Assembly: GCA_902521155.1 (NCBI GenBank)
Contig: CABYQR010000002.1
Coordinates: forward strand, 1-64,000
Direction: 5' to 3'
Origin: an uncultured Alphaproteobacteria bacterium
Lineage (GTDB): Bacteria > Pseudomonadota > Alphaproteobacteria > HIMB59
DNA: 64,000 nucleotides
Part shown: positions 42,614 through 52,972 of the stretch, in pieces
Layout of the letters: each line of letters begins with the position of its first letter
Position numbering within the stretch: position 1 is the first letter of the stretch
Translations under genes and position numbers: made by a program
The notes under the pieces: model-generated
What the model was told of the DNA's origin: nothing
Seen by the model: the letters and a program-made list of their open reading frames with translations, nothing else
Databases searched by the model: none

Positions 42614-43238
42614 CTTTTTTCAATTCAGGATTATTAACTAAAATTTCAGGCTCATAAAGAACTCTACACTTTTTTGGAGTGGTATCGTTAGGTGTGTTAA
42701 AATCAAACCATTTACCTCTTAGCGACATTGAAGATAAATCAGTTGCTAATAGCATTTTGATACAATAGTTAGACATAATTATAAGATACTTAGGATTTAT
42801 TATTTCTATTAATTTATAATTAACTATTTGAATTTGAGTTAAAAACCCCTCATCATCATATAAATTTTCTAAACCTCTTGGTATGTATGAGGCTAAACAA
42901 ATATTAGCTCTTTTTAACTTAATTGAAGATAACATTTTATCAAATAATTCACCGGATTTATTATCCAAAATTTTTTGATCTAGTTTATGGCATTTACCAA
43001 AAAAAAATAAAATTTTTGATTCAAAATTTCCTTCAATTAATTTTGAATTAAAATTATAGCTTTGATTGAGGTATTTTTCTAATTCTTCTATTGATGTTGA
43101 GGAGTGCACACTTACTTTTTTAGCAATTTCTTTTGGGGGTATTTTCATTTGCTTTTCTGCACCTGGGTCATTTAGTTTGAATTCTTCTAAATTCATCAAT
43201 TCCAAAAGAATATTTTTTTGATAGTGTTTAATGTCCAT
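42567..43238 (-). CDS. Uracil-DNA glycosylase (family 4/5)-like protein, active-site motif degenerate
   Basis: 'QIVNYKLIEIINPKYLIIMSNYCIKMLL', 'SLRGKWFDF', 'PEILVNNPELKKDAWEDLKEIQ' follow the family layout; GEAPG motif absent. Confidence 0.7.
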   Translation of the reverse strand: MDIKHYQKNILLELMNLEEFKLNDPGAEKQMKIPPKEIAKKVSVHSSTSIEELEKYLNQSYNFNSKLIEGNFESKILFFFGKCHKLDQKILDNKSGELFDKMLSSIKLKRANICLASYIPRGLENLYDDEGFLTQIQIVNYKLIEIINPKYLIIMSNYCIKMLLATDLSSMSLRGKWFDFNTPNDTTPKKCRVLYEPEILVNNPELKKDAWEDLKEIQKQLGG

Positions 43239-44820
43239 GTTTAAGTTATTTGGCTATGTTGGGAATTTTATATTTTTTTTTATGTTAAATGTACATGCTA
43301 ATGGGGCGCAACTTCAAAATAATTATGATAATCAGATCTTAAGCTCGATATATTCAGAGTATAATAATGATTATTTAACTTGGAAAACATTACCTAGATA
43401 CGACAAATTTATTGAAAAAAAGTCTTATTTACTTAATCAAATTATTATTGAAGAGTATGGGAATATTAACAATATCACATCAGGAAAAAATTTTACTTTA
43501 GACTTATTAAAGTCTCTTGAACAAATAAAAAAAAATAAATGTACAACTTTAGATAGCAAAAGTACCTATTATATTTTTGAGGAAATCTTAAAAAATAGCT
43601 TTAATTTTTGGTCTAGCTACTGTCAAGACAAGGTAGATAAAAGTCTTTTAGTTTCAAATGATGATAGATTTATGAATATTTCATTTATTAATAACCTTTA
43701 TCTCCAGTTTAAAGAGAATAATTTAAATGAAATTGAAAAACTTCATAAAATTATTACAAATGATACTTTACTCTTATCTCAATTTAATTCTAAGCAACTC
43801 AATCTAATTAATAATATTTTCCAATCTAAAAATCTCCAATTTTCTTTGGATGATTTATTAGGTTTAAATAATTCTCTCAACAGTTTAACTATAAAACTTG
43901 ATGAAAATTTTCTAGTTAGTGATTATACCGATTTAATCAATATGCAAATATATCAGACTAGTCTCTATTATTTTTATGCTAAGGAGTATAAAAATTCACT
44001 AGCACTTTTATCTTACTTGATTAAAAATGATGTTAAGAATAAAGATTATTATCTCTATAAAAAAACTTCATTCGAGGCTGAGTTAAACCCCAATGAAAAA
44101 ATGTTAAAATTAATCAATGATTTAAATTTTCAAGATAATAATAATTTTCAATTTTTTAAAGATTATCTTTTTCTAAAAACTGCAATAGAATTTGATTATA
44201 ACATTAAAGAGTTAATTAATTATTATCAAAAAATAATTTCTAAAAATGAATGGCAGTCTATAGAACTTGCCATGATAGTTGCCATAGAGCTCTACAGTCA
44301 AAATAAAAATATTAAAGCACTAGAATTTATTGATAATTGTTGTTTAAAAATTATAGAAAATTCTACTGATCCAATACATTTATTCAAATATGGTATTCTA
44401 TTAGAACGCAACGATAAGATAAAAGTTTCTGAAGATATTATTCAAAAGAGCATTGATATTTCTGAGGGTAATTATCCTTATATTCTAAATTATCTTGCTT
44501 ATTTATGGGTGGATAATAATAGGAATCTTGAATTAGCAGAAAAAATGCTTCTTCAGGCTGTTGAGGACTCAAATTATGAAGATGGAGCTATACTTGATAG
44601 TTTAGGTTGGCTTTATTTTAAAAAAAATGAAATTGAACTAGCTGAAAAATGGATATTACAGGCCTATAAAATGGAACCTTCGGAGCCAGAAATAATTGAT
44701 CACTTGTCTCAAATTTATTCTAAACAAGAACGAACCAAAGAAGCAAAATTTTTGGATAATAAAATCTTATTATTCCATAAGGATTACTTTAAATTTAACG
44801 ATATTGTGAAAAGAAATTGA
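43231..44820 (+). CDS. TPR-repeat protein
   Basis: N-terminal signal-like segment; C-terminal TPRs 'ILDSLGWLYFKKNEIELAEKWILQAYKMEPSEPEIIDHLSQIY'; ahead of ispE. ATG 43237 is an alternative start. Confidence 0.82.
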   Translation: MSMFKLFGYVGNFIFFFMLNVHANGAQLQNNYDNQILSSIYSEYNNDYLTWKTLPRYDKFIEKKSYLLNQIIIEEYGNINNITSGKNFTLDLLKSLEQIKKNKCTTLDSKSTYYIFEEILKNSFNFWSSYCQDKVDKSLLVSNDDRFMNISFINNLYLQFKENNLNEIEKLHKIITNDTLLLSQFNSKQLNLINNIFQSKNLQFSLDDLLGLNNSLNSLTIKLDENFLVSDYTDLINMQIYQTSLYYFYAKEYKNSLALLSYLIKNDVKNKDYYLYKKTSFEAELNPNEKMLKLINDLNFQDNNNFQFFKDYLFLKTAIEFDYNIKELINYYQKIISKNEWQSIELAMIVAIELYSQNKNIKALEFIDNCCLKIIENSTDPIHLFKYGILLERNDKIKVSEDIIQKSIDISEGNYPYILNYLAYLWVDNNRNLELAEKMLLQAVEDSNYEDGAILDSLGWLYFKKNEIELAEKWILQAYKMEPSEPEIIDHLSQIYSKQERTKEAKFLDNKILLFHKDYFKFNDIVKRN

Positions 44821-45632
44821 AAACTACTTTATTAACATCACCTGCAAAAATTAATTTAACATTAAAAATTTTAAATTATGACAAATTACTGTCGAAGCAT
44901 AAAATATCCTCAAAAGTATATTTATTAAAACTCTCTGATACCATCAAGGTTTCGAAATCTAAAAATTTATCGATAAAATACTATATCAATAAAAAAAAAA
45001 TTATTGTTCAAAACGATATTATAAAAAAAACTATACTTTATTTTGATAAAAAATATGGAACTAATTCAAAATTTGAAATTTCAATAAATAAAGTGATACC
45101 TATTGGTTATGGACTAGGTGGTGGATCATCTAATTCTGCAAGTATCTTAAAATTTCTTTATGAATTTCATAATATTGATAATAAAAACTTTTACATAGAT
45201 GCACCTAACATTGGCTCAGATGTTTTAATTTTTTATGATAATTATCCAAAAGTAATTGATGGATTAGATAAATTTAAAAAAATTTTCTCAAGAAAACCGA
45301 GATGGAAGAAGATATTTTTACTTATTCCATCCAAAAAAAATATTACAAAAAAAATATTTGATATTTATAGAAATAATAAAAATACCCTGATAAAAAAAAT
45401 CTTTTCACAAAATGATCTTTTGTATTCATCGATGATGTTTAATGAAGAATTTCAAAATTTATATAATTTTATTGAAACCCAAAAAGATAAATTTAAAGTT
45501 AATGGAATGAGTGGAAGTGGATCCTCTATTTTCTTTACGTTTAAGTCAAATATTGCTGAAAAGTCATTAATTAATGATATTAGAAGTAAATATCCCTTAG
45601 TTAGAATTGAAAAATCCTATTATTTCAGTTAA
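44817..45632 (+). CDS. ispE: 4-diphosphocytidyl-2-C-methyl-D-erythritol kinase
   Basis: 'SPAKINLTLKI', 'IGYGLGGGSSNSASIL', 'VNGMSGSGSSIFFTF'. Confidence 0.92.
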   Translation: MKTTLLTSPAKINLTLKILNYDKLLSKHKISSKVYLLKLSDTIKVSKSKNLSIKYYINKKKIIVQNDIIKKTILYFDKKYGTNSKFEISINKVIPIGYGLGGGSSNSASILKFLYEFHNIDNKNFYIDAPNIGSDVLIFYDNYPKVIDGLDKFKKIFSRKPRWKKIFLLIPSKKNITKKIFDIYRNNKNTLIKKIFSQNDLLYSSMMFNEEFQNLYNFIETQKDKFKVNGMSGSGSSIFFTFKSNIAEKSLINDIRSKYPLVRIEKSYYFS

Positions 45633-45648
45633 GTTCTTTAATTCTTGA

Positions 45649-45723
45649 TGGGGCGTAGCCAAGCGGTAAGGCACCGGTTTTTGGTATCGGCATGCGTAGG
45701 TTCGAATCCTACCGCCCCAGCCA
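45649..45723 (+). tRNA. tRNA-Gln (anticodon TTG), CCA encoded
   Basis: TGGGGCG/CGCCCCA acceptor, anticodon loop TTTTGGT, GGTTCGAATCC T-arm, terminal GCCA. Confidence 0.93.
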
Positions 45724-45740
45724 TTTTCTAAATATGTCAT

Positions 45741-47576
45741 ATGAATAGCCAATTATTATTCTCTTTAAAAGAAGTTATCGTAAGTTATCACAAGTATGAA
45801 ATCTTCCATAACTTAGATCTAAATATCCATAGAAAAGATTTTATTGCCCTAGTAGGTAAAAATGGAGTTGGAAAATCTACTTTGATGAACGTAATTTCAG
45901 GTAAACACGAAATAGATAATGGTGAAATTTGGAATATAGAAAATATATCTATTAGGTATTTTAGTCAAAATTTTCAATTTGATAATGAAAATCAAACTAT
46001 TGAAAATGAAATTTTGTCAATATTAGAAAATCGTGAAGAGGATTTTCAAATTGATATTTTTTGTAATTTTATGAATTTAGACAAAAATTTAATTTTAAAA
46101 AATTTATCAGGAGGACAAAAGAGAAGAGTAGGTTTGATTAAAACATTAATTAATAAATCTGATATCATATTACTTGATGAACCAACAAATCATTTAGACT
46201 TAGACACAATTATTTGGCTTGAAAATTATTTGCGAAGGCTTGATTGTGCAATTATATGTGTAAGCCACGATAGACAATTTTTAAAAAACTTTACTAATAA
46301 AATTTTTTGGATTGATAGATCTAAAATTAAAATTAACCAAAATGGTTACAGCGATTTTGATCATTGGTCGCAACTACTTTTATCCCAAGAGGAAAGAGAA
46401 CTTCAAAATAGAAGGCAGCATGTAAATATCGAAGTTAGTTGGGCAAATAAAGGTGTTAAAGCCAGAGTTAAAAGAAATACTCGAAGGTTAGAGCAGGCAA
46501 GAGAATTAAAAGAAAACTTAGAAAAGGATGTTAGTTCTTATTTACAGGCTACCAAAAAAATTGACTTTAAACTTGTAAAAGATGAAACAAAAAACTTCCG
46601 TCATGTTGCTGAGTTTCATAATTCCTCTTTTTATTATGATGGATATCAAAATTACCCGTTATTAAAAGATTTTAATCTAAAAATAAATAAAAAAGATCGC
46701 ATTGGTTTACTGGGGTCTAATGGATCGGGTAAATCTACTTTTCTAAAAATCTTATTACTAGAAATACAACTAAAAGAGGGTTCGCTTAAGATTAGGAAAG
46801 AGCTTGAATTTTCTTATTTCGATCAATTAAGAAATGATCTCAAAGATAATCTCCCAATTAAAAAAATACTTGTACCTTCAGGTGGCGATTATCTTAAGGC
46901 CAATCAAAAAGAGAGACATGTTTGTAGTTACTTAAAAGATTTTCATTTTGATCCTTCAAAAGCCAATGACCCCGTAGGTAGTCTATCTGGTGGAATGAAA
47001 AATCGTTTATTGTTATCTAAAGTACTAGCTAATCCAAAAAGTGGGCTTATTTTAGACGAACCCACAAATGACTTGGATACAGACACTCTGGACTTAGTTG
47101 AGTCTATTCTATCTCAATATAATGGAACTTTGATAATTGTGTCTCATAATAGAGATTTCTTAGATAAATTAGTAAATAAAATTTTATATTTTAAAGGAAA
47201 TGGAGAAATCATTGTTTTTAATGGTGGCTATCATGATTTTTTAGAAAAAAAAGAAGACTTACTTTTAGAGCAAAATTATTTAACTAATAAATTAGACAAA
47301 CAAAATTTTACTAAATTAAAAAAACCTCAACAAAGAAAAAAACTAACCTTCAAACTTCAATTTGAGCTAGATAACTTACCTGATAAAATAGATAACTTAA
47401 AAAAAGACCTCCAAAAATTGGAAGAAATAATATCTGACCCCACATTATATGACAAAAATAATGAATTATTCCTTCAAACGTCGCAAAAAATAGGTTTATT
47501 ACAGATAGAATTACAAGATAAGGAAGAGCGTTGGTTGGAGTTAATGGAAATAGAGGGAGTGGATGAATTATCTTAA
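45741..47576 (+). CDS. ABC-F family ATPase (Uup-like)
   Basis: Two ABC domains: 'ALVGKNGVGKSTLMN'/'LSGGQKRRVGLIKTLI' and 'GLLGSNGSGKSTFLKI'/'LSGGMKNRLLLSKVL'; C-terminal coiled coil. Confidence 0.93.
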   Translation: MNSQLLFSLKEVIVSYHKYEIFHNLDLNIHRKDFIALVGKNGVGKSTLMNVISGKHEIDNGEIWNIENISIRYFSQNFQFDNENQTIENEILSILENREEDFQIDIFCNFMNLDKNLILKNLSGGQKRRVGLIKTLINKSDIILLDEPTNHLDLDTIIWLENYLRRLDCAIICVSHDRQFLKNFTNKIFWIDRSKIKINQNGYSDFDHWSQLLLSQEERELQNRRQHVNIEVSWANKGVKARVKRNTRRLEQARELKENLEKDVSSYLQATKKIDFKLVKDETKNFRHVAEFHNSSFYYDGYQNYPLLKDFNLKINKKDRIGLLGSNGSGKSTFLKILLLEIQLKEGSLKIRKELEFSYFDQLRNDLKDNLPIKKILVPSGGDYLKANQKERHVCSYLKDFHFDPSKANDPVGSLSGGMKNRLLLSKVLANPKSGLILDEPTNDLDTDTLDLVESILSQYNGTLIIVSHNRDFLDKLVNKILYFKGNGEIIVFNGGYHDFLEKKEDLLLEQNYLTNKLDKQNFTKLKKPQQRKKLTFKLQFELDNLPDKIDNLKKDLQKLEEIISDPTLYDKNNELFLQTSQKIGLLQIELQDKEERWLELMEIEGVDELS

Positions 47577-48282
47577 ACAAGTAAATCAGATTATAGAATT
47601 TTCTCATCTTGAAAAAATTCTAGAAATTCTATCCATCAATAAAAAAGAGGTTTATTTCATTGGGGGCGCAACCAGATCCATTCTTAGTAACACATATAAT
47701 AACAAGGATATAGACTTAGTAATCCCTGATCTTAAAGATGAAACAATCGAAAAAATATCTAATGAATTTAACTCAAAGTTTTATTCAGGTTATAGAAGCT
47801 TAGCTATTACAGATAATAATTTTGAATATCAGATCAATTCATTTAGAAGAGACATTCGCCCCACAGGAAGACATACAAAAGTTGCAAAAGCACTCACTCT
47901 TGAAGAGGACTCAAAGAGAAGAGATTTTACATTTAATAGTATTTATATAAATCTTTTAGGTGAGACCTTTGATTTATACGATGGGATCTCACATTTTAAA
48001 AATTCTTATTTAAAGTTTATTTTTGATCCTATTGAACAAATTCAAAAAGATTACCTAAGAGCAATAAGATTTATGAGATTTCTCTCTTTATTTGAAAATA
48101 CAAAAATTAGCGATACAGATCTAGATGCTATCATCTTACTTTCTAAAAATATAACTGAATTCGTGAAAGAAAATAAAATATCATCTGAACTTAAAAAAAT
48201 ACATACAATGCCCTATCCTAAAAATACTATAAGTTTCTTAAATGGAAATAAGGAGTTAAATAAGTTTCTAGATTATTTATAA
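47563..48282 (+). CDS. CCA-adding/poly(A) polymerase family protein, short form (239 aa)
   Basis: Head domain 'VYFIGGATRSILSN...KDIDLVIPD', 'EEDSKRRDFTFNSIYINL', 'DPIEQIQKDYLRAIRFMRF'. Confidence 0.88.
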   Translation: MNYLKQVNQIIEFSHLEKILEILSINKKEVYFIGGATRSILSNTYNNKDIDLVIPDLKDETIEKISNEFNSKFYSGYRSLAITDNNFEYQINSFRRDIRPTGRHTKVAKALTLEEDSKRRDFTFNSIYINLLGETFDLYDGISHFKNSYLKFIFDPIEQIQKDYLRAIRFMRFLSLFENTKISDTDLDAIILLSKNITEFVKENKISSELKKIHTMPYPKNTISFLNGNKELNKFLDYL

Positions 48283-48732
48283 ATTTGAAATTATCTGACT
48301 AGCAATTATCGATACAGAAGTAGCTAAATTTAAAGAACGAGTTTTTTGATTAATTGGTATAGTAATTTTTTCAATTACCTTTTTATGAATTTCTTGAGGA
48401 ACCCCAGCCGTCTCTTTACCAAATAATATTATGTCAGAATTACTAAAACTGTAATTATAAAAACTATTATTAGTTTTAGTAGTAGCAAGAACAATTCTCT
48501 TATTATTAGACTCGCAGTACTTCTCGAAGTTATTCCAGTTATCGTGATTTACGATTTTACATTGATCAATATAGTCCATAACTGCACCTTTAAATCTTTT
48601 ATCAGTCATAGAGAAGGAGAGGGGTTTGATTATATGAAGGGGAAATTCGAGACATGCGGCCGTTCTAATTATTACCCCAAGGTTTTGAGGCATATCAGGC
48701 ATATAAAGACAAATTCCAAATTTATGCGTCAT
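48277..48732 (-). CDS. trmL: tRNA (cytidine(34)-2'-O)-methyltransferase (TrmL/SpoU)
   Basis: 'LYMPDMPQNLGVIIRTAACLEFPLHIIKPLSF', 'LFGKETAGVP', 'IPINQKTRSLNLATSVSI'. Confidence 0.92.
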   Translation of the reverse strand: MTHKFGICLYMPDMPQNLGVIIRTAACLEFPLHIIKPLSFSMTDKRFKGAVMDYIDQCKIVNHDNWNNFEKYCESNNKRIVLATTKTNNSFYNYSFSNSDIILFGKETAGVPQEIHKKVIEKITIPINQKTRSLNLATSVSIIASQIISNL

Positions 48733-48792
48733 GATGACTACTACTTATGCTACATCTTACTAATAAAATCTACTCAAGTTTTAATTATATAA

Positions 48793-49317
48793 ATGTCAGA
48801 AAATAACAAACCAAGAAGAGACTTCATCAAGCTTTCAGCTATGACTTTAGGGGGAGTGGGCGCTGCCAGCCTTGCTATACCTTTTATTTCAAGCATGAAT
48901 CCTGGAAAAGATACTTTAGCCTTAGCTTCAACAGAGATTGATTTAGCACCTTTGGAAGAAGGACAAAGCCTTACAGTCATATGGAGAGGTAAGCCAGTTT
49001 TTATTAAGCATAGAACTCAAAAAGAAATAGAAGAAGCCAAAAATATTTCATTAAGTGATTTGATTGATGCTGAAGAGGACTCTGCAAGAGTCCAAAACGA
49101 TAAATGGTTGGTGGTTCTGGGTGTTTGTACCCATCTTGGTTGCGTTCCCTTGGGCCAGAAAGTTTCAGATACAAAAGGAGATTATGGTGGATGGTTTTGC
49201 CCCTGTCATGGTTCCCACTATGATACCTCAGGTAGAATTAGAAAAGGTCCTGCGCCTACAAATCTCCCTGTACCTCCATACGTTTTTTTGACAGATAATA
49301 GAATAAAGATTGGATAA
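48793..49317 (+). CDS. petA: Ubiquinol-cytochrome c reductase Rieske iron-sulfur subunit
   Basis: Tat-like '[10 protein letters not shown]', 'CTHLGCVP...[10 protein letters not shown]'. Confidence 0.96.
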   Translation: MSENNKPRRDFIKLSAMTLGGVGAASLAIPFISSMNPGKDTLALASTEIDLAPLEEGQSLTVIWRGKPVFIKHRTQKEIEEAKNISLSDLIDAEEDSARVQNDKWLVVLGVCTHLGCVPLGQKVSDTKGDYGGWFCPCHGSHYDTSGRIRKGPAPTNLPVPPYVFLTDNRIKIG

Positions 49318-49323
49318 AATTTT

Positions 49324-50568
49324 ATGAGCTCTAACGACCTTCAAGGTTATAAAAAAACACTAAATTCACCCTACACAGGCTTTAAAGGCTGGATAGACTC
49401 CAGACTTCCTTTAATTAGGATGATGGAAGCTGAATACTTAAAGTTTCCAGTTCCAAAATCCTTAAACTATTTTTGGTCTTTTGGGGGAATCGCAATGTTT
49501 TGTTTGATAGGATTAATTTTAACAGGCATTTTTTTAGGTTTTCATTACAAACCGTCTGCCGATGATGCATTTGACTCTGTTGAAAGAATTATGAGAGATG
49601 TAAGTTTTGGATGGCTTATAAGATACCTTCATGCAAATTTAGTTTCATTCTTCTTTATTGCCACTTTTATTCATATTTTTAGAGCATTATATTTTGGATC
49701 ATATAAGGCCCCACGTGAGTTAGTTTATATCTTTGGCTTGACTATGTTTATGCTAATGATGGCTACAGCATTTTTAGGTTATACTCTTCCTTGGGGGCAG
49801 ATGTCATATTGGGGGGCTACCGTAATAACTAATTTATTTTCTGCAATTCCAGTCGTTGGAGATGCTATATTAACATTGCTTCTTGGTGACTTTACAGTTG
49901 GCGATGCTGCCGTTAATCGTTTCTATGTATTGCATTGGCTTTTAGCCTTTGCGATTGTAGGTTTAGTTGTTTTTCATGTTATCACTCTTCATATGACGGG
50001 TTCTAATAACCCAACTGGCTCAGAACCTCAAAGTTGGGATGAAACTGTTAGTTTTCATCCATATGTTACAATTAAGGATTTAAATGCAACAATATTCTTT
50101 TTTATAATTTTGGCCTTCATTCTCTTTTATTATCCAAATATTTTAGGACACTCAGACAATTACATTAAAGCCAATCCTATGGTCACACCTGCCCATATTG
50201 TTCCTGAATGGTACTTTTTACCGTTTTACGCTATTCTTAGAGCTATTCCTGATAAGCTAGGCGGGGTTTTAGCGATGTTTGGCTCTATTCTTGCCTTAGG
50301 ATTAATGCCATGGCTGGATACATCAAAAGTCAGATCTTGTTTGTTTAGACCTGTGTGGAGAGTGTGTGTTCTTTTATTTGCAGTAAACTTTTTGGTTTTA
50401 ATGTACATGGGAGGTAAGCCTGCAGAGGGAATTTATGTCATAATTTCTAGAATTGGCACTATATATTGGTTTTTATTTATATTTGTGCTTGCACCGCTGG
50501 TTGGCTTTTTGGAAACACCAAGGCAACCTCTAACTATTTCAAATTACTTACAAAGTAAAAAAGCCTGA
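49324..50568 (+). CDS. petB: Cytochrome b
   Basis: 'FWSFGGIAMFCLIGLILTGIFLGFHY', 'GYTLPWGQMSYWGATVITNL', 'IVPEWYFLPFYAILRAIP'. Confidence 0.97.
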   Translation: MSSNDLQGYKKTLNSPYTGFKGWIDSRLPLIRMMEAEYLKFPVPKSLNYFWSFGGIAMFCLIGLILTGIFLGFHYKPSADDAFDSVERIMRDVSFGWLIRYLHANLVSFFFIATFIHIFRALYFGSYKAPRELVYIFGLTMFMLMMATAFLGYTLPWGQMSYWGATVITNLFSAIPVVGDAILTLLLGDFTVGDAAVNRFYVLHWLLAFAIVGLVVFHVITLHMTGSNNPTGSEPQSWDETVSFHPYVTIKDLNATIFFFIILAFILFYYPNILGHSDNYIKANPMVTPAHIVPEWYFLPFYAILRAIPDKLGGVLAMFGSILALGLMPWLDTSKVRSCLFRPVWRVCVLLFAVNFLVLMYMGGKPAEGIYVIISRIGTIYWFLFIFVLAPLVGFLETPRQPLTISNYLQSKKA

Positions 50569-50569
50569 T

Positions 50570-51319
50570 ATGAAAAAAGCTTTACTGTTAATTTTTTTAT
50601 TTTTTAGTTTTCATTCTTATGGAGCTGGAGAAAAAATTGATATCCCTAAATATGATTGGTCATGGAAAGGTTTTTTTGGAACTTATGACCGCGCCTCAGC
50701 TCAACGAGGTTTAAAGGTATATAGAGAAGTTTGCGCAGGCTGCCATTCCATGAATTATTTATCTTATAGGAATTTAGGTGATCTTGGCTTTAGTGAAGAC
50801 CATATCAAAGCCATTGCTGCTGAATACTTAATTTTAGATGGTCCTAATGATGAAGGTGAAATGTTTGAAAGAGATGGAATGCCATCTGATCAATTCGCAA
50901 ATCCATATGCTAATATTAAAGCTGCAAGGGCTGCAAATAATGGCGCTTACCCTCCAGATTTATCACTAATTGTAAAAGCGAGACCCAAAGGGGCAGATTA
51001 TGTGAAAGCATTATTGCTGGGCTATGTTGATCCACCAAAAGATATGACTATTCCAAGTGGTCAACACTATAATAAATATATGGCAGGTAATTTAATAGCG
51101 ATGATGTCCCCATTATCAGATGGCCTAGTTGATTATGATGATGGAACTCAAAATTCAATGGACCAAATGTCGACTGATGTGACTACATTTTTAGCTTGGG
51201 CTGCTGAGCCCAGTTTAGAAGATAGAAAAAGAATGGGTTTAAAAGTTATTTTATTTTTAATAGTTCTTTTTGTTTTAGCCTATATTTCAAAGCAGCAAAT
51301 CTGGAGAGATATTAAGTAA
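50570..51319 (+). CDS. petC: Cytochrome c1
   Basis: Signal peptide, heme site 'VCAGCHSMNYLSYRNL', 'GNLIAMMSPLSDGLV', C-terminal TM. Confidence 0.96.
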   Translation: MKKALLLIFLFFSFHSYGAGEKIDIPKYDWSWKGFFGTYDRASAQRGLKVYREVCAGCHSMNYLSYRNLGDLGFSEDHIKAIAAEYLILDGPNDEGEMFERDGMPSDQFANPYANIKAARAANNGAYPPDLSLIVKARPKGADYVKALLLGYVDPPKDMTIPSGQHYNKYMAGNLIAMMSPLSDGLVDYDDGTQNSMDQMSTDVTTFLAWAAEPSLEDRKRMGLKVILFLIVLFVLAYISKQQIWRDIK

Positions 51320-51323
51320 TATA

Positions 51324-52409
51324 TTAAACATTAAATAAAAAATGCATGACGTCTCCATCTTTGACTTCATACTCTTTGCCTTCTAATCTAAGTTTCCCCT
51401 TTTCTTTAGCACCACTTTCTCCATTATTTGCTACATAGTCATCGAAAGATATTGTTTCAGCTCTAATGAAACCCTTCTCCATATCACTATGGATAGTTCC
51501 TGCAGCACTTGGAGCCATCGTACCTTTGATGATTGTCCATGCCCTTAATTCTTTTTCTCCAGCAGTAAAATAATTAATATAATTTAAAATTTCATATCCT
51601 TTTCTGATCACCCTTTTGAGCCCTGTCTCAGAAAGACCCATACTTTCTAAAAAATCTTGTTTATCTTTTTCATCTGCTATTTGAGATATTTCAGATTCAA
51701 TTTTGGCACTTATTAAAAGTACTTCAGACTTATTATCTTTGGCATAATCTTCAATTTTCTTTGTAAATTCATTACCAGATAAAGCAGAACTCTCATCAAC
51801 ATTACATATATAGACAACCGGTTTAATTGATATTAATTGATATGTATTTAAATAATCAATTTCATCATTTTCCAAATTGCCTAAAAGTTTTTTTTCATTA
51901 GAAATAAGGTCGATAGCTCTTTCTATAATTTGAACTTTTCTTTTATCATCATCTGTTTTTTGAACCTTTTTAAGTTTTTGATAATTCTTTTCAAGAATAT
52001 CTAAATCTGATAAAGCCAGCTCTGCGTTAATGATTTGAATATCAGTCACAGGATCTATTCTATTTTCTACATGTTGAATGTCAGAGTCTTCAAAACATCT
52101 AACAATATGAAACAAAGCATTAACAGACCTTATATGAGATAAAAAAGCATTACCTAGACCTTCGCCTTTTGAGGCGCCTTTGACCAATCCTGCTATATCA
52201 ACTATTTCAAATGCTGCTGGAATTATTTTTTGAGGTTTACATATGTTAGATAATTTCTTCAATCTATCATCAGGCACTCTGACTAAAGAACTATTTGGAT
52301 CAATGGTTGCAAAGGGATAATTTGCTGCTAAAGCTTGTTCATTTTCGCATAAAGCATTAAAAAGGGTAGATTTTCCTACATTAGGAAGGCCTATAATTCC
52401 GCACTTCAT
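51324..52409 (-). CDS. ychF: Redox-regulated ATPase YchF
   Basis: '[20 protein letters not shown]', '[17 protein letters not shown]'. Confidence 0.97.
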   Translation of the reverse strand: MKCGIIGLPNVGKSTLFNALCENEQALAANYPFATIDPNSSLVRVPDDRLKKLSNICKPQKIIPAAFEIVDIAGLVKGASKGEGLGNAFLSHIRSVNALFHIVRCFEDSDIQHVENRIDPVTDIQIINAELALSDLDILEKNYQKLKKVQKTDDDKRKVQIIERAIDLISNEKKLLGNLENDEIDYLNTYQLISIKPVVYICNVDESSALSGNEFTKKIEDYAKDNKSEVLLISAKIESEISQIADEKDKQDFLESMGLSETGLKRVIRKGYEILNYINYFTAGEKELRAWTIIKGTMAPSAAGTIHSDMEKGFIRAETISFDDYVANNGESGAKEKGKLRLEGKEYEVKDGDVMHFLFNV

Positions 52410-52958
52410 CTAAATACCTAAATTGGACAAATGTCGGGAAATAAAAATTTGTGATAAGTTTAAATAAATTAACTCAAAAAGACTGTTTAAGATTTTTTTT
52501 TCATGTTCTTTGAAATTTCCTAAAACATGTCTTGTTACTTGTTCTTTATCTCCTGGGTGGTCAATACCAATTCTTAATTTCCAATAATTATCTCCTATTT
52601 TACTGGATATACTTCTGAGGCCATTATGGCCTGCATTTCCTCCAGAATACTTAATTTTGATTTCTCCTAGACTTAAATCCAATTCATCATAAAGAACGAA
52701 AAGTACGTCACTTTTGCTTAATTTTGTAGTTTTAAGACTCAGTACTCCATTTCCAGATTCATTCATATAGTTTTCTGATAGAGCAATTTGACATTGAGTG
52801 CCATCAATTTGAAAAGTATTGGAGAGTTTGTAATGTTTAAACTTTTTAAGATTAAGATCTAACCTATTCACTAAATAGTCACCTAAAAGTAAACCAGCAT
52901 TATGACGATTTTGTTTATGTTTTAGAGTTGGGTTGCCTAGACAGTATAAGGTAAGCAT
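52410..52958 (-). CDS. pth: Peptidyl-tRNA hydrolase
   Basis: 'CLGNPTLKHKQNRHNAGLLL', 'YDELDLSLGEIKIKYSGGNAGHNGLRSI'. Confidence 0.95.
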   Translation of the reverse strand: MLTLYCLGNPTLKHKQNRHNAGLLLGDYLVNRLDLNLKKFKHYKLSNTFQIDGTQCQIALSENYMNESGNGVLSLKTTKLSKSDVLFVLYDELDLSLGEIKIKYSGGNAGHNGLRSISSKIGDNYWKLRIGIDHPGDKEQVTRHVLGNFKEHEKKILNSLFELIYLNLSQIFISRHLSNLGI

Positions 52959-52972
52959 GAAGAAAGGTTATA

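Noticed and set aside
47350-47607. 85-aa hydrophobic ORF antisense to the ABC-F C-terminus
   Set aside because: Mirror of a Lys/Leu-rich coiled coil; apparent hydrophobicity is a codon-complement artefact.
49064-49291. 75-aa ORF in an alternative frame of petA
   Set aside because: Lies entirely within a well-supported Rieske gene; no homology features.
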